The translations under genes were made by a program, and so were the position numbers. The notes below the pieces were generated by a model, which saw only the letters and a list, made by a program, of their open reading frames with translations, did not search any database and was not told the DNA's origin. A stretch of DNA of 64,000 bases from Patellaria atrata CBS 101060 (taxonomy: Eukaryota > Ascomycota > Dothideomycetes > Patellariales > Patellariaceae), in NCBI GenBank assembly GCA_010093705.1, contig MU006092.1, positions 502,623 to 566,622 of the forward strand, read 5' to 3'. Below, piece after piece: positions 44,689 through 55,953 of the stretch; the first letter of the stretch is position 1, and each line of letters begins with the position of its first letter.

Positions 44689-47276
44689 ATGGTGCGGCTT
44701 CCAAAGATTCGACCGGGTCGCAGCCCGTACGCTGCTGTCAGTAAAACTTATTAACACTCCAATCTTTTATGAACTTCTGCTAATCTTCGCTCAGACCGGT
44801 AGACTAACCTCCGTACCATGTCAATCCATCCAAAGAAGACATCTTGCGATCGCGCAAGAGACAACGCCGAGCGCACAGTCTGATGTCGCATCCCGAACAC
44901 CTCCATACCCAAAACTTCTCAAACGGCTTCAAGAGGTCAGGCGAGTTCTCGGTTCGTCGAGGCAATTGACCCTCGCAGAGAAAATTCTATATTCTCATCT
45001 AGAAAGTCCCGAGGAATCTCTCCTCACAAACACACAAAATGGCACAACGATACGCGGAGTCGCAAATCTTAAGCTCAAACCAGATAGAGTGGCAATGCAG
45101 GATGCATCTGCACAAATGGCCTTGTTGCAGTTCATGTCTTGCGGCCTTCCAACCACTGCTGTCCCTGCGAGCATACATTGCGATCATATGATCGTTGGTG
45201 AGAAGGGTGCAGATACGGATTTGCCAGCGTCAATAGAGGGAAACAAGGAGGTTTTCGATTTCTTAGAATCCGCAGCTAAGAAGTATGGCATTGAGTTTTG
45301 GCCGCCTGGAGCTGGTATCATTCATCAGAATGTGCTGGAAAACTATTCCGCTCCTGGCCTGATGATGTTGGGAACAGATAGCCATACACCTAATGCTGGC
45401 GGGCTCGGCGCTATCGCCATTGGAGTCGGAGGTGCGGATGCTGTTGATGCTCTTGTCGATGCTCCCTGGGAATTGAAGGCCCCAAAAATTCTCGGTGTTA
45501 GGCTAGAAGGAGAATTGAATGGGTGGGCTTCACCAAAGGACGTGATATTGACTCTCGCAGGGCAGCTCACTGTCAGGGTAAGCTAGAAGCCCTGGAATAT
45601 TAGGCAGGTTCTATAATACTCACGTGTCTCCCTAGGGCGGTACTGGATTCATCATTGAATATTTCGGCCCAGGTGTCGAAAGTTTGAGCTGCACCGGAAT
45701 GGCGACAATTTGCAACATGGGTGCTGAGGTCGGCGCAACAACCTCGCTGTTCCCCTTCTCCCCTGGACACGTTCCTTATCTCAAGGCTACACATCGTGGA
45801 TCAATAGCTTCCGCAGCTGCTGGTATTGCATCTTCACCATATCAACAAAACTTACTTCGATCTGATCCGGAGGCGGAATACGACAAAGTGATTACAATCG
45901 ATCTATCTACCCTTGAACCGCACATCAATGGTCCTTTCACGCCAGACTTCTCTACTCCCTTATCCAAGTTCTCCGAGGTAGTAGAATCGAAAGAATGGCC
46001 GAAAACTCTTGGGGCTGGGCTAATAGGAAGTTGCACGAACAGCTCTTACCAAGACATGACTCGTGCAGAAGATTTAGTGAAACAGGCATCCGCTGCAGGA
46101 CTTTCCCCAAAAGCAGACTTCTTCATTACCCCAGGAAGCGAACAGATTCGAGCTACCCTCGAGCGCGATGAAACCCTTTCGACATTCTCCTCCGCAGGTG
46201 GAGTTGTACTTGCTAACGCGTGTGGTCCATGCATTGGTCAATGGAAGCGCACCGATGGAGTTCCTAAGGGTGAATCGAACGCTATATTAACGTCCTATAA
46301 CCGTAACTTTCCGGCCAGAAATGATGGTAACCGTGCTACCATGAACTTCCTCGCCTCTCCCGAGATTGTCACTGCAATGTCATACGCAGGATCTACAACC
46401 TTCAATCCAATGACCGATTCCCTCCCCACGCCTTCTGGTGAACTCTTCCGCTTCTCCCCTCCCAAGGGCTTTGAGCTACCAAGCCGTGGGTTTCTCGAAG
46501 GGAACCCAGCATTCCTGCCCTCCAAGGGCGTAGCAGATCCCACAGTGGAAGTTGTGGTGTCACCAACATCAGACCGGCTCGCTCTTCTGGAACCTTTCGC
46601 TCCATTCCAGCGATCCGAGCTGAAAGGTCTCCAGGTACTGTACAAAGTTAAGGGGCAATGTACGACCGATACCATTTCCGCTGCGGGACCTTGGTTGAAG
46701 TATAAGGGCCATCTTCCTAACATTTCCGAGAATACACTTATTGGTGCTGTAAACGCGGAGACTGGAGAAACAAACGTCGCCTACGACGTCGACGGGTCTC
46801 AAAGTTCAATCCCAGAGCTAGCGAAGAAGTGGAAAGCACAAGGAAAAGAATGGCTCGTCGTTGCGGAAAATAACTACGGCGAAGGCAGTGCACGTGAGCA
46901 TGCAGCACTTCAACCAAGATACCTTGGAGGCCGAATCATCCTCGCAAAAAGCTTTGCTAGAATTCATGAGACGAATTTGAAGAAGCAAGGTGTTGTCCCT
47001 CTCACATTTGCCAACGAGTCAGACTATGATCTTATCAAGGCCTGCGATGAGGTAGAGACAAGAGGGTTGTTGAACACCCTTGAGTCAGGAGGAAAGGGTG
47101 AAGTTGAACTTATTGTCAAGAGTAGAGATGGAAAGGAGACAGTCGTTAAGACGAAGCATACGCTCAGTGTTGATCAATGTAGCTTCATCCTCGCGGGAAG
47201 TGCGCTGAACCTACTAGCTATCAAAGCAAGAGAACAAAAGGAAGAGATTGTACGGGGAGCAGAGCTGACTGATTGA
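44689..47276 (+). CDS. Aconitase family protein, mitochondrial (Aco2-like)
   Basis: 4Fe-4S hydro-lyase that interconverts citrate and isocitrate, or homocitrate and homoaconitate in paralogues with a role in lysine synthesis. Exons 44689-44736, 44795-45577 and 45636-47276 give 823 residues, somewhat longer than the principal mitochondrial aconitase. The N-terminus is basic ([16 protein letters not shown] then SIQRRHLAI), a likely matrix presequence. Active-site blocks are [24 protein letters not shown], the cluster ligands in [11 protein letters not shown] (Cys) and [10 protein letters not shown] (two Cys), and the swivel-domain motif [18 protein letters not shown]. All cluster ligands are intact. 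Which substrate it prefers cannot be told; in yeast the second aconitase Aco2 contributes to lysine synthesis. Confidence 0.93.
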
Positions 47277-48587
47277 AGGACATCTCGCATTTGAGCATTT
47301 ACGGCGTAAAGGAGTTCACTCGCAGTGATACTTTACAGTAAGGTATAGTCGGCGCTTTCGTCGAGGCTACTCGTATTAAAACGCTAGTTATACTAGGTAA
47401 AACTTATATATCTTTAAAGTTAAGAACTTAAGCTTTCCAATATATTTAAAATAATAATAATAGCGATGAAATCAAGATAGTTATACTAATTTAAAGTCAT
47501 TAAAAAAAAGTTAAAAACTTTCGAGGACTGTGAGGGACTGAGGGGACAGGATAGTAGAGATCCTCACCAGATATCTCATGAAAGGCTATTTCGAATCACA
47601 GTATGCAGTAAGGCTGAATGTACAGACAACAGCGTATAATGAGTAGAGAGTAGTAATGATGATGAATCCCCTTTTTTTCCCTTGATGTTCCCATGCCAAC
47701 CTAATATCTGTGACCCCTTTTTCCTGGCTCCCCCTTTCCCATCAGTATGACACACTGCCCCATGACAGTACCTGCAAACCTGGAACTATAGATCCTCAGA
47801 CATCCTGAGGGAAACAGTCACAACATTACTGCTCTATATAATGGATATCAGCAGAGACACTTCTAATTCTGGCGGCATGGTAGTGGTTTATGATTTCCTT
47901 TGACATATATCCTTCAGTCAAATTTCTAAGTCTTTAGTTCGAGCCCCGCCTCCGCCAGAATGTAAAGTTAAATGCGTTCGCCGGGTTAACTTTCCCTCTA
48001 TGGAGCTTTTCTTTTACTTTTCTTTTTTCTTACCTTTACCTTCTTTTATTTACTTGAAGGAATAGGTATATTTCCTTTTAGATTTTCATCTTCAGCATTA
48101 ACTGTTACTTGAAAATCCTTAGAGGATTTAAGTAGGTTAATCATTTTAGTAAACTCTCAAAAAGCGTCTGAGCACCTGAGATAAGGGTATCTGGGGAATC
48201 GAATAGTATTTGTTTATGTATATGGACTCTAACCAGGAATATAGGCCTCTGACATAGAAAGAATATGCGTCAATTGAAGATCTATAGCTACCTTTAATTA
48301 TAAAGTGTTGGAACACAAAACAGTAATGAGGTGTGCCAACTCTCCAACCCCGCCATGGAATCTAGGTCTACTTTCATACCTTAGAAACATCACAGGGGGT
48401 ATCTAATTCTATCCGCAGCGTAATACAATAACAGCTTAGCAACCAAATTCACAAAATATATCAATGGACTACTAGAAGCAACGCCAAACGAGTGCAGTTC
48501 GACCATAAGCCTAAGGTACTCTACTCCCAGCTAGAGAGACCATCCTGAACCACCTTGCTAGTCAGCGATGCCAGTCCGTAACCCCTC
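47277..48587. other. 1.3-kb spacer with AT-rich patch and tRNA-like element
   Basis: Directly after the aconitase gene is an AT-rich stretch (about 47390-47515). A tRNA-like element lies at 47866-47961, followed by a hairpin-forming AAAGTTAA...TTAACTTT and T/C-rich tracts. No protein gene is supported. Confidence 0.5.
47866..47961 (+). repeat. tRNA-like element with perfect 10-nt terminal stem
   Basis: ATTCTGGCGG at the left end pairs perfectly with CCGCCAGAAT at the right end. Inside are an A-box-like TGGTAGTGGTTTA and a B-box-like AGTTCGAGCCC at canonical spacing for a Pol III gene. The central TTTGAC...GTCAAA can form a stem. The D and T arms do not pair as in a tRNA. Downstream an AAAGTTAA/TTAACTTT hairpin and T-rich sequence follow. 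Best read as a tRNA-derived SINE-like copy or tRNA relic. Confidence 0.45.
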
Positions 48588-50380
48588 ATGAGTGATACTC
48601 AATTTCCAATCATCCGCAAACCTGCGTATGAGTTCAACTACTGACAGACCTGACATCTTATAGCCACCCTCGGAGACAATTCCTGTCAGTGGTCAATGGC
48701 CAGTAGATCCACAGCAAGATGTTCCCATCTCTGAGGACCGCATCTGGATCGATGGTTGCTTCGACTTCGCCCACCATGGTACGATCTTCTTAAGAGCCTC
48801 TATAAGGAAATTTGGAAGGTAGTGAATGTGCTAATGGGCATATCAGGACATGCCGGCGCTATGCTTCAAGCTAGACGCCTTGGGACCGAATTGCTCGTCG
48901 GAGTTCATTCTGATGAAGCTATCCTCGATAACAAAGGCCCGACAGTGATGAACTTGAAGGAGAGGTAAACTCATAATTCCCACACCCTCCTCATACTATT
49001 GCTAACCTAGACTGTATCTAGAGTCGCCGCTGTAGACGCCTGTCGATGGGCTACTAAATCTATACCCCACGCACCTTACGTCACATCCTTACCGTGGATA
49101 TCACACTATGGCTGTCAATACGTGGTACATGGGGATGATATTACGTCTGACAGCAGTGGAGAGGACTGTTACCGTTTCGTTAAAGCCGCAGGACGCTTCA
49201 AGGTGGTCAAGCGCACACCGGGAATTTCAACGACCGACCTCGTTGGTCGCATGCTCCTATGCACAAAGTCTCACTTTATTAAGTCCCTGGACAATGTCTT
49301 ATTAGGTAATGAAGGCTCCGGAAGCGAAGATGAACGGAAGGCGACAGGGAAAGAAATGAGACAGCGGATTGTGGATTATGCTACCGATGAGACCGGCCAC
49401 AACCCTGGGTCTGAAGTATGGAGCTGGCATATATCCCCAGAAGCACGACAAAGACGTCCCTCCGCCGCAGCGAGGGAAAGGCATTTGGCGCGTCGAACTT
49501 CCTCCTATACATCGACCCTTGGGAAAATGAATATAACCTCTCCACCTTCACCCACTTCCTCCTCTTCGGGGGCTGCCCAGTCCCCGAAGATACACGACGA
49601 CCCCGGATCCTTTCATCAAATGGTCTTAGGCAAGGGACCTCGGAAGGGCCAACGCATCGTGTACGTAGACGGAGGATTTGACCTATTCTCCTCAGGTCAC
49701 ATCGCATTCTTACGCTCCGTCGTTGACCTCGAAGAAGCGGAGGGCAAGAAAAACGGCTGGTACACTGACGAAAAGATCCGCGAGCGCATCTCCGAAACAG
49801 GGGAAAACTACGGCCCTGCATACATTCTCGCCGGCGTGCACGAAGATGAAGTGATCAACTACTGGAAGGGCGTAAACTACCCCATCATGAACATCTTCGA
49901 GAGGGGCCTGTGCGTCTTGCAGTGTAAAGTAAGTCTCACGCACCCACCAAACACCAACCCTACATCTATCTTTCCCTATAGACAACCCCATTAACACTAA
50001 TCCAGTACATCAACGCGCTCATTTTCGGCGCCCCCTTCACCCCCACCCCCACCTTCCTCCGCACCCTCCCCCACGGCCTCCCCGCAGCCCTCTACCACGG
50101 CCCCACCGCTTTCATGCCCCTCACCTACGACCCCTATACCCACGCCAAGGAACTCGCCATCTTCTGCGAAGTGCCTCAGCACGACTTCCAGCACGTCAAT
50201 GCCGGCGAAATCGTCGACAGGATCTTGAAGTCCAGAGCCGCGTACGAGGCGCGCCAGCGGGCGAAGGGGGAGAAGGCCGTTGGGGAGGAGGCGCAGAAGA
50301 GGAGGGAACGGGAACGGGAGGAGCAGGAAAGGGAGCGCGCGAGGATGTGGAAGGAGGTTGAGGGTATGTTTGGGGGGTGA
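48588..50380 (+). CDS. ect1: Ethanolamine-phosphate cytidylyltransferase
   Basis: Makes CDP-ethanolamine in the Kennedy pathway to phosphatidylethanolamine. Five exons, 48588-48625, 48690-48778, 48847-48964, 49022-49928 and 50006-50380, total 1527 nt for 508 residues. There are two cytidylyltransferase folds, as expected for ECT. The first has RIWIDGCFDFAHHGHAGAML with the HxGH motif and VHSDEAILDNKGP. The second has RIVYVDGGFDLFSSGHIAFL, where HxGH reads SSGH, and ILAGVHEDEVINYWKG. The 5' end was chosen to keep the QWPVDPQQDVPI block in frame through an intron at 48626-48689; this first exon is the least certain part. The C-terminal 45 residues are a very charged Glu/Arg helix. The gene ends 139 nt from the oppositely oriented Kelch gene. 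Confidence 0.93.
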
Positions 50381-50519
50381 TGGGTGGGATTGTCGGGATC
50401 AAGGCCATCAGCAGCAGAAGCCGTGCGAGATTGTATATATTACTAAGAAAAATAACGCCCATCTCATCTATCTAACCCCAGTCCCCGAAAGAAGCAAACA
50501 CTATGCTGCCCCATGACTC

Positions 50520-52952
50520 TCATACTCGCAGACGCCCCTCCCTCCACCCCTCCTCGTCCTGCCTGATCCTCAGAGGCCGCGGGTAAAAGTGCGCCGGCGT
50601 CCGACGAGTCGTCTGTTCCGTCTCATCGCTGTACACGCTCTCCCAATCACCCTCCGAGCCCACCGTGCCTCCCCGCGCCGTTTGCGCCCGGGGAAGAGAT
50701 GTGTTGGGAGGAGGTGGAGGGGGGAAGTGTTGGCGATGGAGGGTATGATTTGCGGGGTCGTAGGGGGTGGGGTAAAGGGTCTGATGGGGTGGATGAGTTT
50801 GCTGGGAAGGCGGGGGGAAGGAGTGGTACTGTGGGGTTTCTGGGGAAAGGCGGTGTTGGTGGGCGTATGGTGGAGAGTCGGGGGAGGGGTGGTGGTGTTG
50901 GGTGCGTGGGGGGTAGGGTCCTGGGACGGGCACTGGAGGTTGTAGGCGCGTTGGCGGTGGCTGGGATGGGTGGAAGTATTGCTGTCTGTCTCCGTACATC
51001 TGCGGGTTATGAGCGTCGAGCGACGCGCTGGTGTAGTTGATTGGGGTGTTGATGTGTGGAGAAGTCGACGGTGAGGTGCTATGGTTTGTGGGGGTGGTGG
51101 ATTTGGGTTCCATGATGAGCTTTGGGGTCCGTGTGGTAGCGGGGAGCTCTATGGGGATTGAAGAGTGCTGCTTGGACTGCTTTGTCTTCCGGCGCTTGAT
51201 ACAGAGCCAGAGCAGGGTAAGAAGGAGAATGAGGCTGATGATACCTCCTATAGTACCACCCGCAATTGCCCCTATGTTAGTCTTATCAGGTCTACTTGTA
51301 GGAGTCGGGGATGCCGTTGAAGTAGGGATGGTTCGAGTGGGAGATCGAGCACTGAAGGAAGGGATCCTGGAGAAATAGACTGGAAGGTCTCGATGCGACC
51401 ATTCTGCAGGACCCTTGAGAGTTGCTCCTCCAGATCCACTGCCTTAATTAGTCATTGTCGCAAAGAGTGTATAAATATACGACTTACTCTCCACCCACTT
51501 CTGCAACGATTACGTCCGGAACGGTATACTTCATAATTTTCGGATAGAAGATATCCCAAGTAGCACCCGCAGGTCCATTTGCTCCCAGGTTCATGTTATG
51601 AGTACCCCACGTGTCTGGAGAGTCGCAGGAATTACTAATGGGAAATGTTCCACCAATGATTAACATCTGGGCTCCTGATATAACGTTACAACTCATGGAA
51701 TGGTGGGGGGCACCTTCTCCGGGTTCTGTTGGCCACCATTTAATCCAAGTAAATGAAGGTAAACTGAGGATATAGACATCGTCAAAACCGATCGCATCTG
51801 GAGGAACTCCTAATCCACCATAGAGATAACTATGATTAGTCAGTCAGGTAAGATCTTTCCTTTTCCTTCCACCAATTCTAAATCATGGCTTACATATTGT
51901 ATGACGATTGATCCTCCGGCCAGGTAACACCGGCGCAAAATTTTCTGCGCATCTCTGGAATCTCACCGCTCGCATTCTGTTTATACCACTTTGCCGAATT
52001 GAGGTCGTAAACGTAAATTTCCTGCAAGTCTTAGACACTCTGTGGGTTTTTACAGCAAAATTGCACTTACACTCATATTTGACTATAATGCTAATCAGCA
52101 GTGGACATTTCAACCTTAGAAGGAACTTACTCCTACAACCGTTCCATTTCTGAAAGGGTCCAAGATACCACCGAAGTAGATAAGTAGACCACCATCTGAT
52201 GCTGGAAGATACACCATGACTCCTTCGGCTCTACCAGTACTATCTGGTCCCGTGAAATTTGACCAAGTGTCTTCGATTAAATTGTATCGTATTATCGTGT
52301 TTGTCGCTACAGGATCTCCTGTCCACCCAGGTACTGTCTTGTTGTTCAACCAGCCTCCTAGATAATACCCCTCTGCACGTTCATTTACCGTAACGCCGGC
52401 TCCATATGAAACGCGCTGTATTGAATTTAGAACCTCTCTCTGATCCCATCGATCGTAGAGGGTGTCGTACGACCAGAAGGTGAAGTCTTCGGGAATATCT
52501 GAATGCTCTCCCCCATAGAGGTAGAGCATTTTGTTAACCTCATCTGCCCAAAGAATTCCACCTGAGACATCCGGGACAGGACCGTCCTTCGTCAAATTTG
52601 CATATAACTGCGGCATACCGCCCTATGTACACTTAGTAGTGAAATGAAAGATGGTGCATATTTCGTACACGATTAGTCACGTCAAGGTCATTGTAAAGCA
52701 TTGCTTGATCTAAATTTATTTTAGTGAGGTAGGACTCTTCTGGTTTGATACATATCTCTTACTAGTAAAATTGAGGGGGTTATCTGCAAGAGACTTCCAG
52801 TTCAGCTTACCACCATCGATATACAGTCTACGGTCAATGACTGCGGTCTGGTGGCCAAAGCGGCGGCAAAAATCATTCAAAGGATCTCTTGCTCTCGATA
52901 GATGGAGAAGGGTCAAGCTGAATAGAATGAATTTTATAAAATAATACGACAT
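50520..52952 (-). CDS. Kelch-repeat single-pass membrane protein
   Basis: Extracellular beta-propeller anchored in the membrane. Seven exons on the minus strand: 52952-52763, 52709-52669, 52622-52131, 52082-52071, 52021-51894, 51829-51488 and 51438-50520, totalling 2124 nt for 707 residues. A signal peptide (KFILFSLTLLHLSRA) precedes Kelch-like blades: RRFGHQTAVIDRRLYIDGG, ILWADEVNKMLYLYGGE, GLLIYFGGILDP, YLYGGLGVPPDAIGFDDVYI. Several N-glycosylation sequons are visible. The transmembrane helix is IGAIAGGTIGGIISLILLLT at about residues 465-490, followed by Arg/Lys stop-transfer residues and a Pro/His/Gln-rich cytoplasmic tail of about 200 residues. Exon 4 has only 12 nt (SNMS) and is needed to reach EIYVYDLNSAKW. 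Fungal relatives are uncharacterised cell-surface proteins. Confidence 0.92.
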
Positions 52953-54132
52953 GATCGTGATGATGATGATCGCTACGTGAAATACCGTAGGACAACAATC
53001 ATTGGGACAGCAAAGCTCCCCCAAAAGGGTGAGGATGTCTCAAGCTCACCACGCAAGCAATGGAAAGATGTTGCTGTCTGAAATAAAGAGAAGGAATAAC
53101 AAAACGTGATAGAGACAACGGATGTTAGAAGGTCCCATTCTTGCATAGGGACTGGGGGATTTCCTACTCCAGCTTACGCTCAATATACGCCTAGTCGGTA
53201 CGAGATGCGATGCGAAGGTCGTGCGACAGGATTTTCCGGAGAGCCCGCAGGTTCCAGGGAGTTGTTCCACCATAATGGGTTGAGCTTGTCCATAGTAAGA
53301 GCAGCATTGTGGTACAGATGTTCTTGATCGACATCATGAAGCGAGGTAGAACGGTTCGAAGACGTAGATTTTTGGGCGTTAGAGAAGATTCAAAGCTGAT
53401 TTGTTAAGACCGAACTGGGTGGCTTTCCAACCAAGCCCAAGGAATTGACGTCTTATGAGTTGTAATTGGATCGATATCAAGTAGGAAATACCAATTATCA
53501 CTATAACATGTACTGCATTCGCTGTGAGAATGAGCCAGCTTCCATTTTCCGGACTGCGAAAGAACTAGAACACAAAACTTCGGAGAACGTTGTGGTGGAG
53601 AAGATAGTGAGTACAAGAAATTCTAGCTAAGGACCTAAATCGTAATATTTAACGAAATTCTCCGACTTTTGGCAGCGAGGCTTCTCAGCTTTGATGCACC
53701 AGCTGAATCTGCGGTTTGACATCATTATCGCTAAAGGACTGATTTTTGGTTGCCTACTGATTTTACTCTGAATATGAAAGTAGAACGGTCGAGCTATTCA
53801 TAGCATCAAAACTCGTATAAGTGAAAGTATAGCCTGGCGATGGTAAATGTATTGGAAGTTCTAGTGCACGACGTAGAGGACCCATTCGCTCGTTCCGATT
53901 ATATTCAGCCACACTGTGGGGGCTGAAATGTAAGAAACAATTGGTGGACTCAAGTGCAACCTATCGAATCTTGATTCAATCGTTGAAGAATTTAGGAACG
54001 GAGAAATCTCTGAGACGGGAATAAACTCCACTAGGACCAGTGATGATCTTCTATTGGTATACTTGCTTCCCTCTGTCGACGCCTTGGATGCCTTCCCAAC
54101 GTACAGGGTCCAAAAATTTATCCGCGGAACTT
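52953..54132. other. Intergenic region
   Basis: About 1.2 kb between the Kelch gene promoter and the lipoate ligase 3' end, both minus-strand. Frames at 53046-53273, 53404-53616 and 53861-54145 have no protein character. No repeat seen. Confidence 0.5.
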
Positions 54133-55464
54133 TTAGAGGGCACACGGAAGTGTCCTCTCGAGAAACTCATTCAGGATCTCATCATGCTTTCCTAAGCCTT
54201 GAAGAGCATCTGACCAGCTACGTATCTCATGAAGTTTCTTGCCTTGAAGATTAAGTTCCGCAGACTCGACAGCTCCATCGCGAGAGTGAAGAGCGATATC
54301 GAGAATAACACCATTGCGGACATTCATTGTAATATCGAACTACAGTATGCTTTTAGCTCGCTCGAAAAAAAATACCGGTAGCTTGCTCAGTACTTACACC
54401 AAGGCCCGGTACAGCATGTTGTGGGGAAATATCTTGGCCACTCGTAGAGAATTTGAAGCGGGGGGTCTGACTGAATGTCCAGTCCAGGCTCTATCTAACA
54501 GTTAGAAATAAACTATTAAACAGACGTCTCCCCGTACTTTGAGCTCTTCATAACTCTTACGAATTTCCGGAATATCTAACTGTTCCTCCCCAACTTCATA
54601 TGCAGCTAAACGTTTTGGCGAGCGGTAATACAACTCCTCGAAATGCTCCTGGACACGATGCTGGAAATCTTCATTGGTTATATCAACATTGGTGACCGGA
54701 GAGCTAACGCTCTCAACGCCTTTGGCCTGGATGTATGGTTTTGCCGGAGATCGTAGATATTGAGGGATGACACTAAGATTAGGAGAAGACAATAAACAAG
54801 TTGCATGGTGTAAAGCCCGAGTACGTGTTAGTTTATACGCGGAGCCAGAAATCTTCAATGGTCTAGGATCGGATTCATTTGTCGCGGTATAAGGTGTCTT
54901 ATGCGTATTATTATTGTCCATCTCCACCTTTTCACGTCCCTGATCTAGTACAATATCATGCCGTTCATTGACCCTGGCTCTTTCTATGCTCAAGCTGCGC
55001 AGTGCTCGGACTACCATCTCTGCATGTTTGTCTCTTGTAAAATCCGATGGCGGACATATCACCGACCAATTCACGTTGCCTTCATCGTGAAAGACCGTGC
55101 CGCCTCCTGACCGTCGCCGTACTAGGTCGATATTTGTTACGGTTGGAGCTTTCGTCTCATCCCTCATCGCAGATATTCCCGCCTTTATCGCTATAAGATT
55201 AACCTCTAGCCATGGGTTTTGATTGCGTCCAATTATTACACTCGGACGATTTGTGTATAGAAATAGGACTCTTGATTCCGGGGGAGATTTTTGAAGAAGG
55301 TAATGCTCGATCGAAAGATTTAGGTAGGGATCGAGCGAACGCGAGATGTACGATTGAACCAAAAGGTTCTGACTGATGACCCGCTCCGGAAACGAAGAAA
55401 AGGTGCATCCCCATATTCCTTGGGATTTTCTCAATTGGTTTATTAGACCTCTAGAGGGCGCCAT
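54133..55464 (-). CDS. Lipoate-protein ligase, mitochondrial
   Basis: Attaches lipoate or octanoate to lipoyl domains of 2-oxoacid dehydrogenases and the glycine cleavage system. Three exons on the minus strand, 55464-54538, 54490-54398 and 54339-54133, total 1227 nt for 408 residues. The ATG at 55464 ([14 protein letters not shown]) gives a presequence-like start; an upstream in-frame ATG at 55557 is possible. Signatures are [34 protein letters not shown] and [20 protein letters not shown], the lipoate-binding RRxSGGGxVxHDxGN loop. [20 protein letters not shown] carries the catalytic Lys. The accessory C-terminal domain is completed by [14 protein letters not shown] and [12 protein letters not shown] after splicing. 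An Asn/Asp-rich insert lies between the two catalytic blocks. It resembles yeast Aim22. Confidence 0.94.
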
Positions 55465-55953
55465 CGATAATATTTGGAGCTTCAAAGAAGGTCTACTAAC
55501 CGTGGCAAGGGAGCTCGTCCCCGGCCCCCGGACTACGGATATTTCCCGAATGGACATAGCGCAGAGAGCTATTTCGAACTGGAAATGCTCTTGCTTTTGA
55601 ACTTCAGAACTCACCCGAATTCAACACTCCAAAATCTTCCGGTCCTTGTAATCTTGTTGATCTAACAGAGAGTCATGTTTATGTCAGAGATGAGTAGTGC
55701 GAATGGTACAGTATAGCACATTGCGCGACACCACCTTCTTACAGAATAGTTAATCCAGGTAGTCACATCGCGGAAATGTCAGGTATCTTGAGTATGAATG
55801 ATCAAACTTCAGACAAATAATATACAACAACTCATTCTAAGTTCAAAGAAACAATTTAATTTACTCATTCTAAAATTTCATCCATCAGAACCTCAAGTAT
55901 CCATTTCATACCAGTCCCACGTTCGAATAGCATATGACCTATCCACCCTTTTA
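55465..55953. other. Intergenic region
   Basis: About 490 nt, AT-rich toward the right. It holds the lipoate ligase promoter and the 3' side of the broken secreted-protein gene. No distinct feature. Confidence 0.5.

Noticed and set aside
47866-47961. Functional tRNA gene
   Set aside because: Terminal stem is perfect, but the internal arms do not fold as a tRNA and the length is about 90 nt without a recognisable variable arm or intron.
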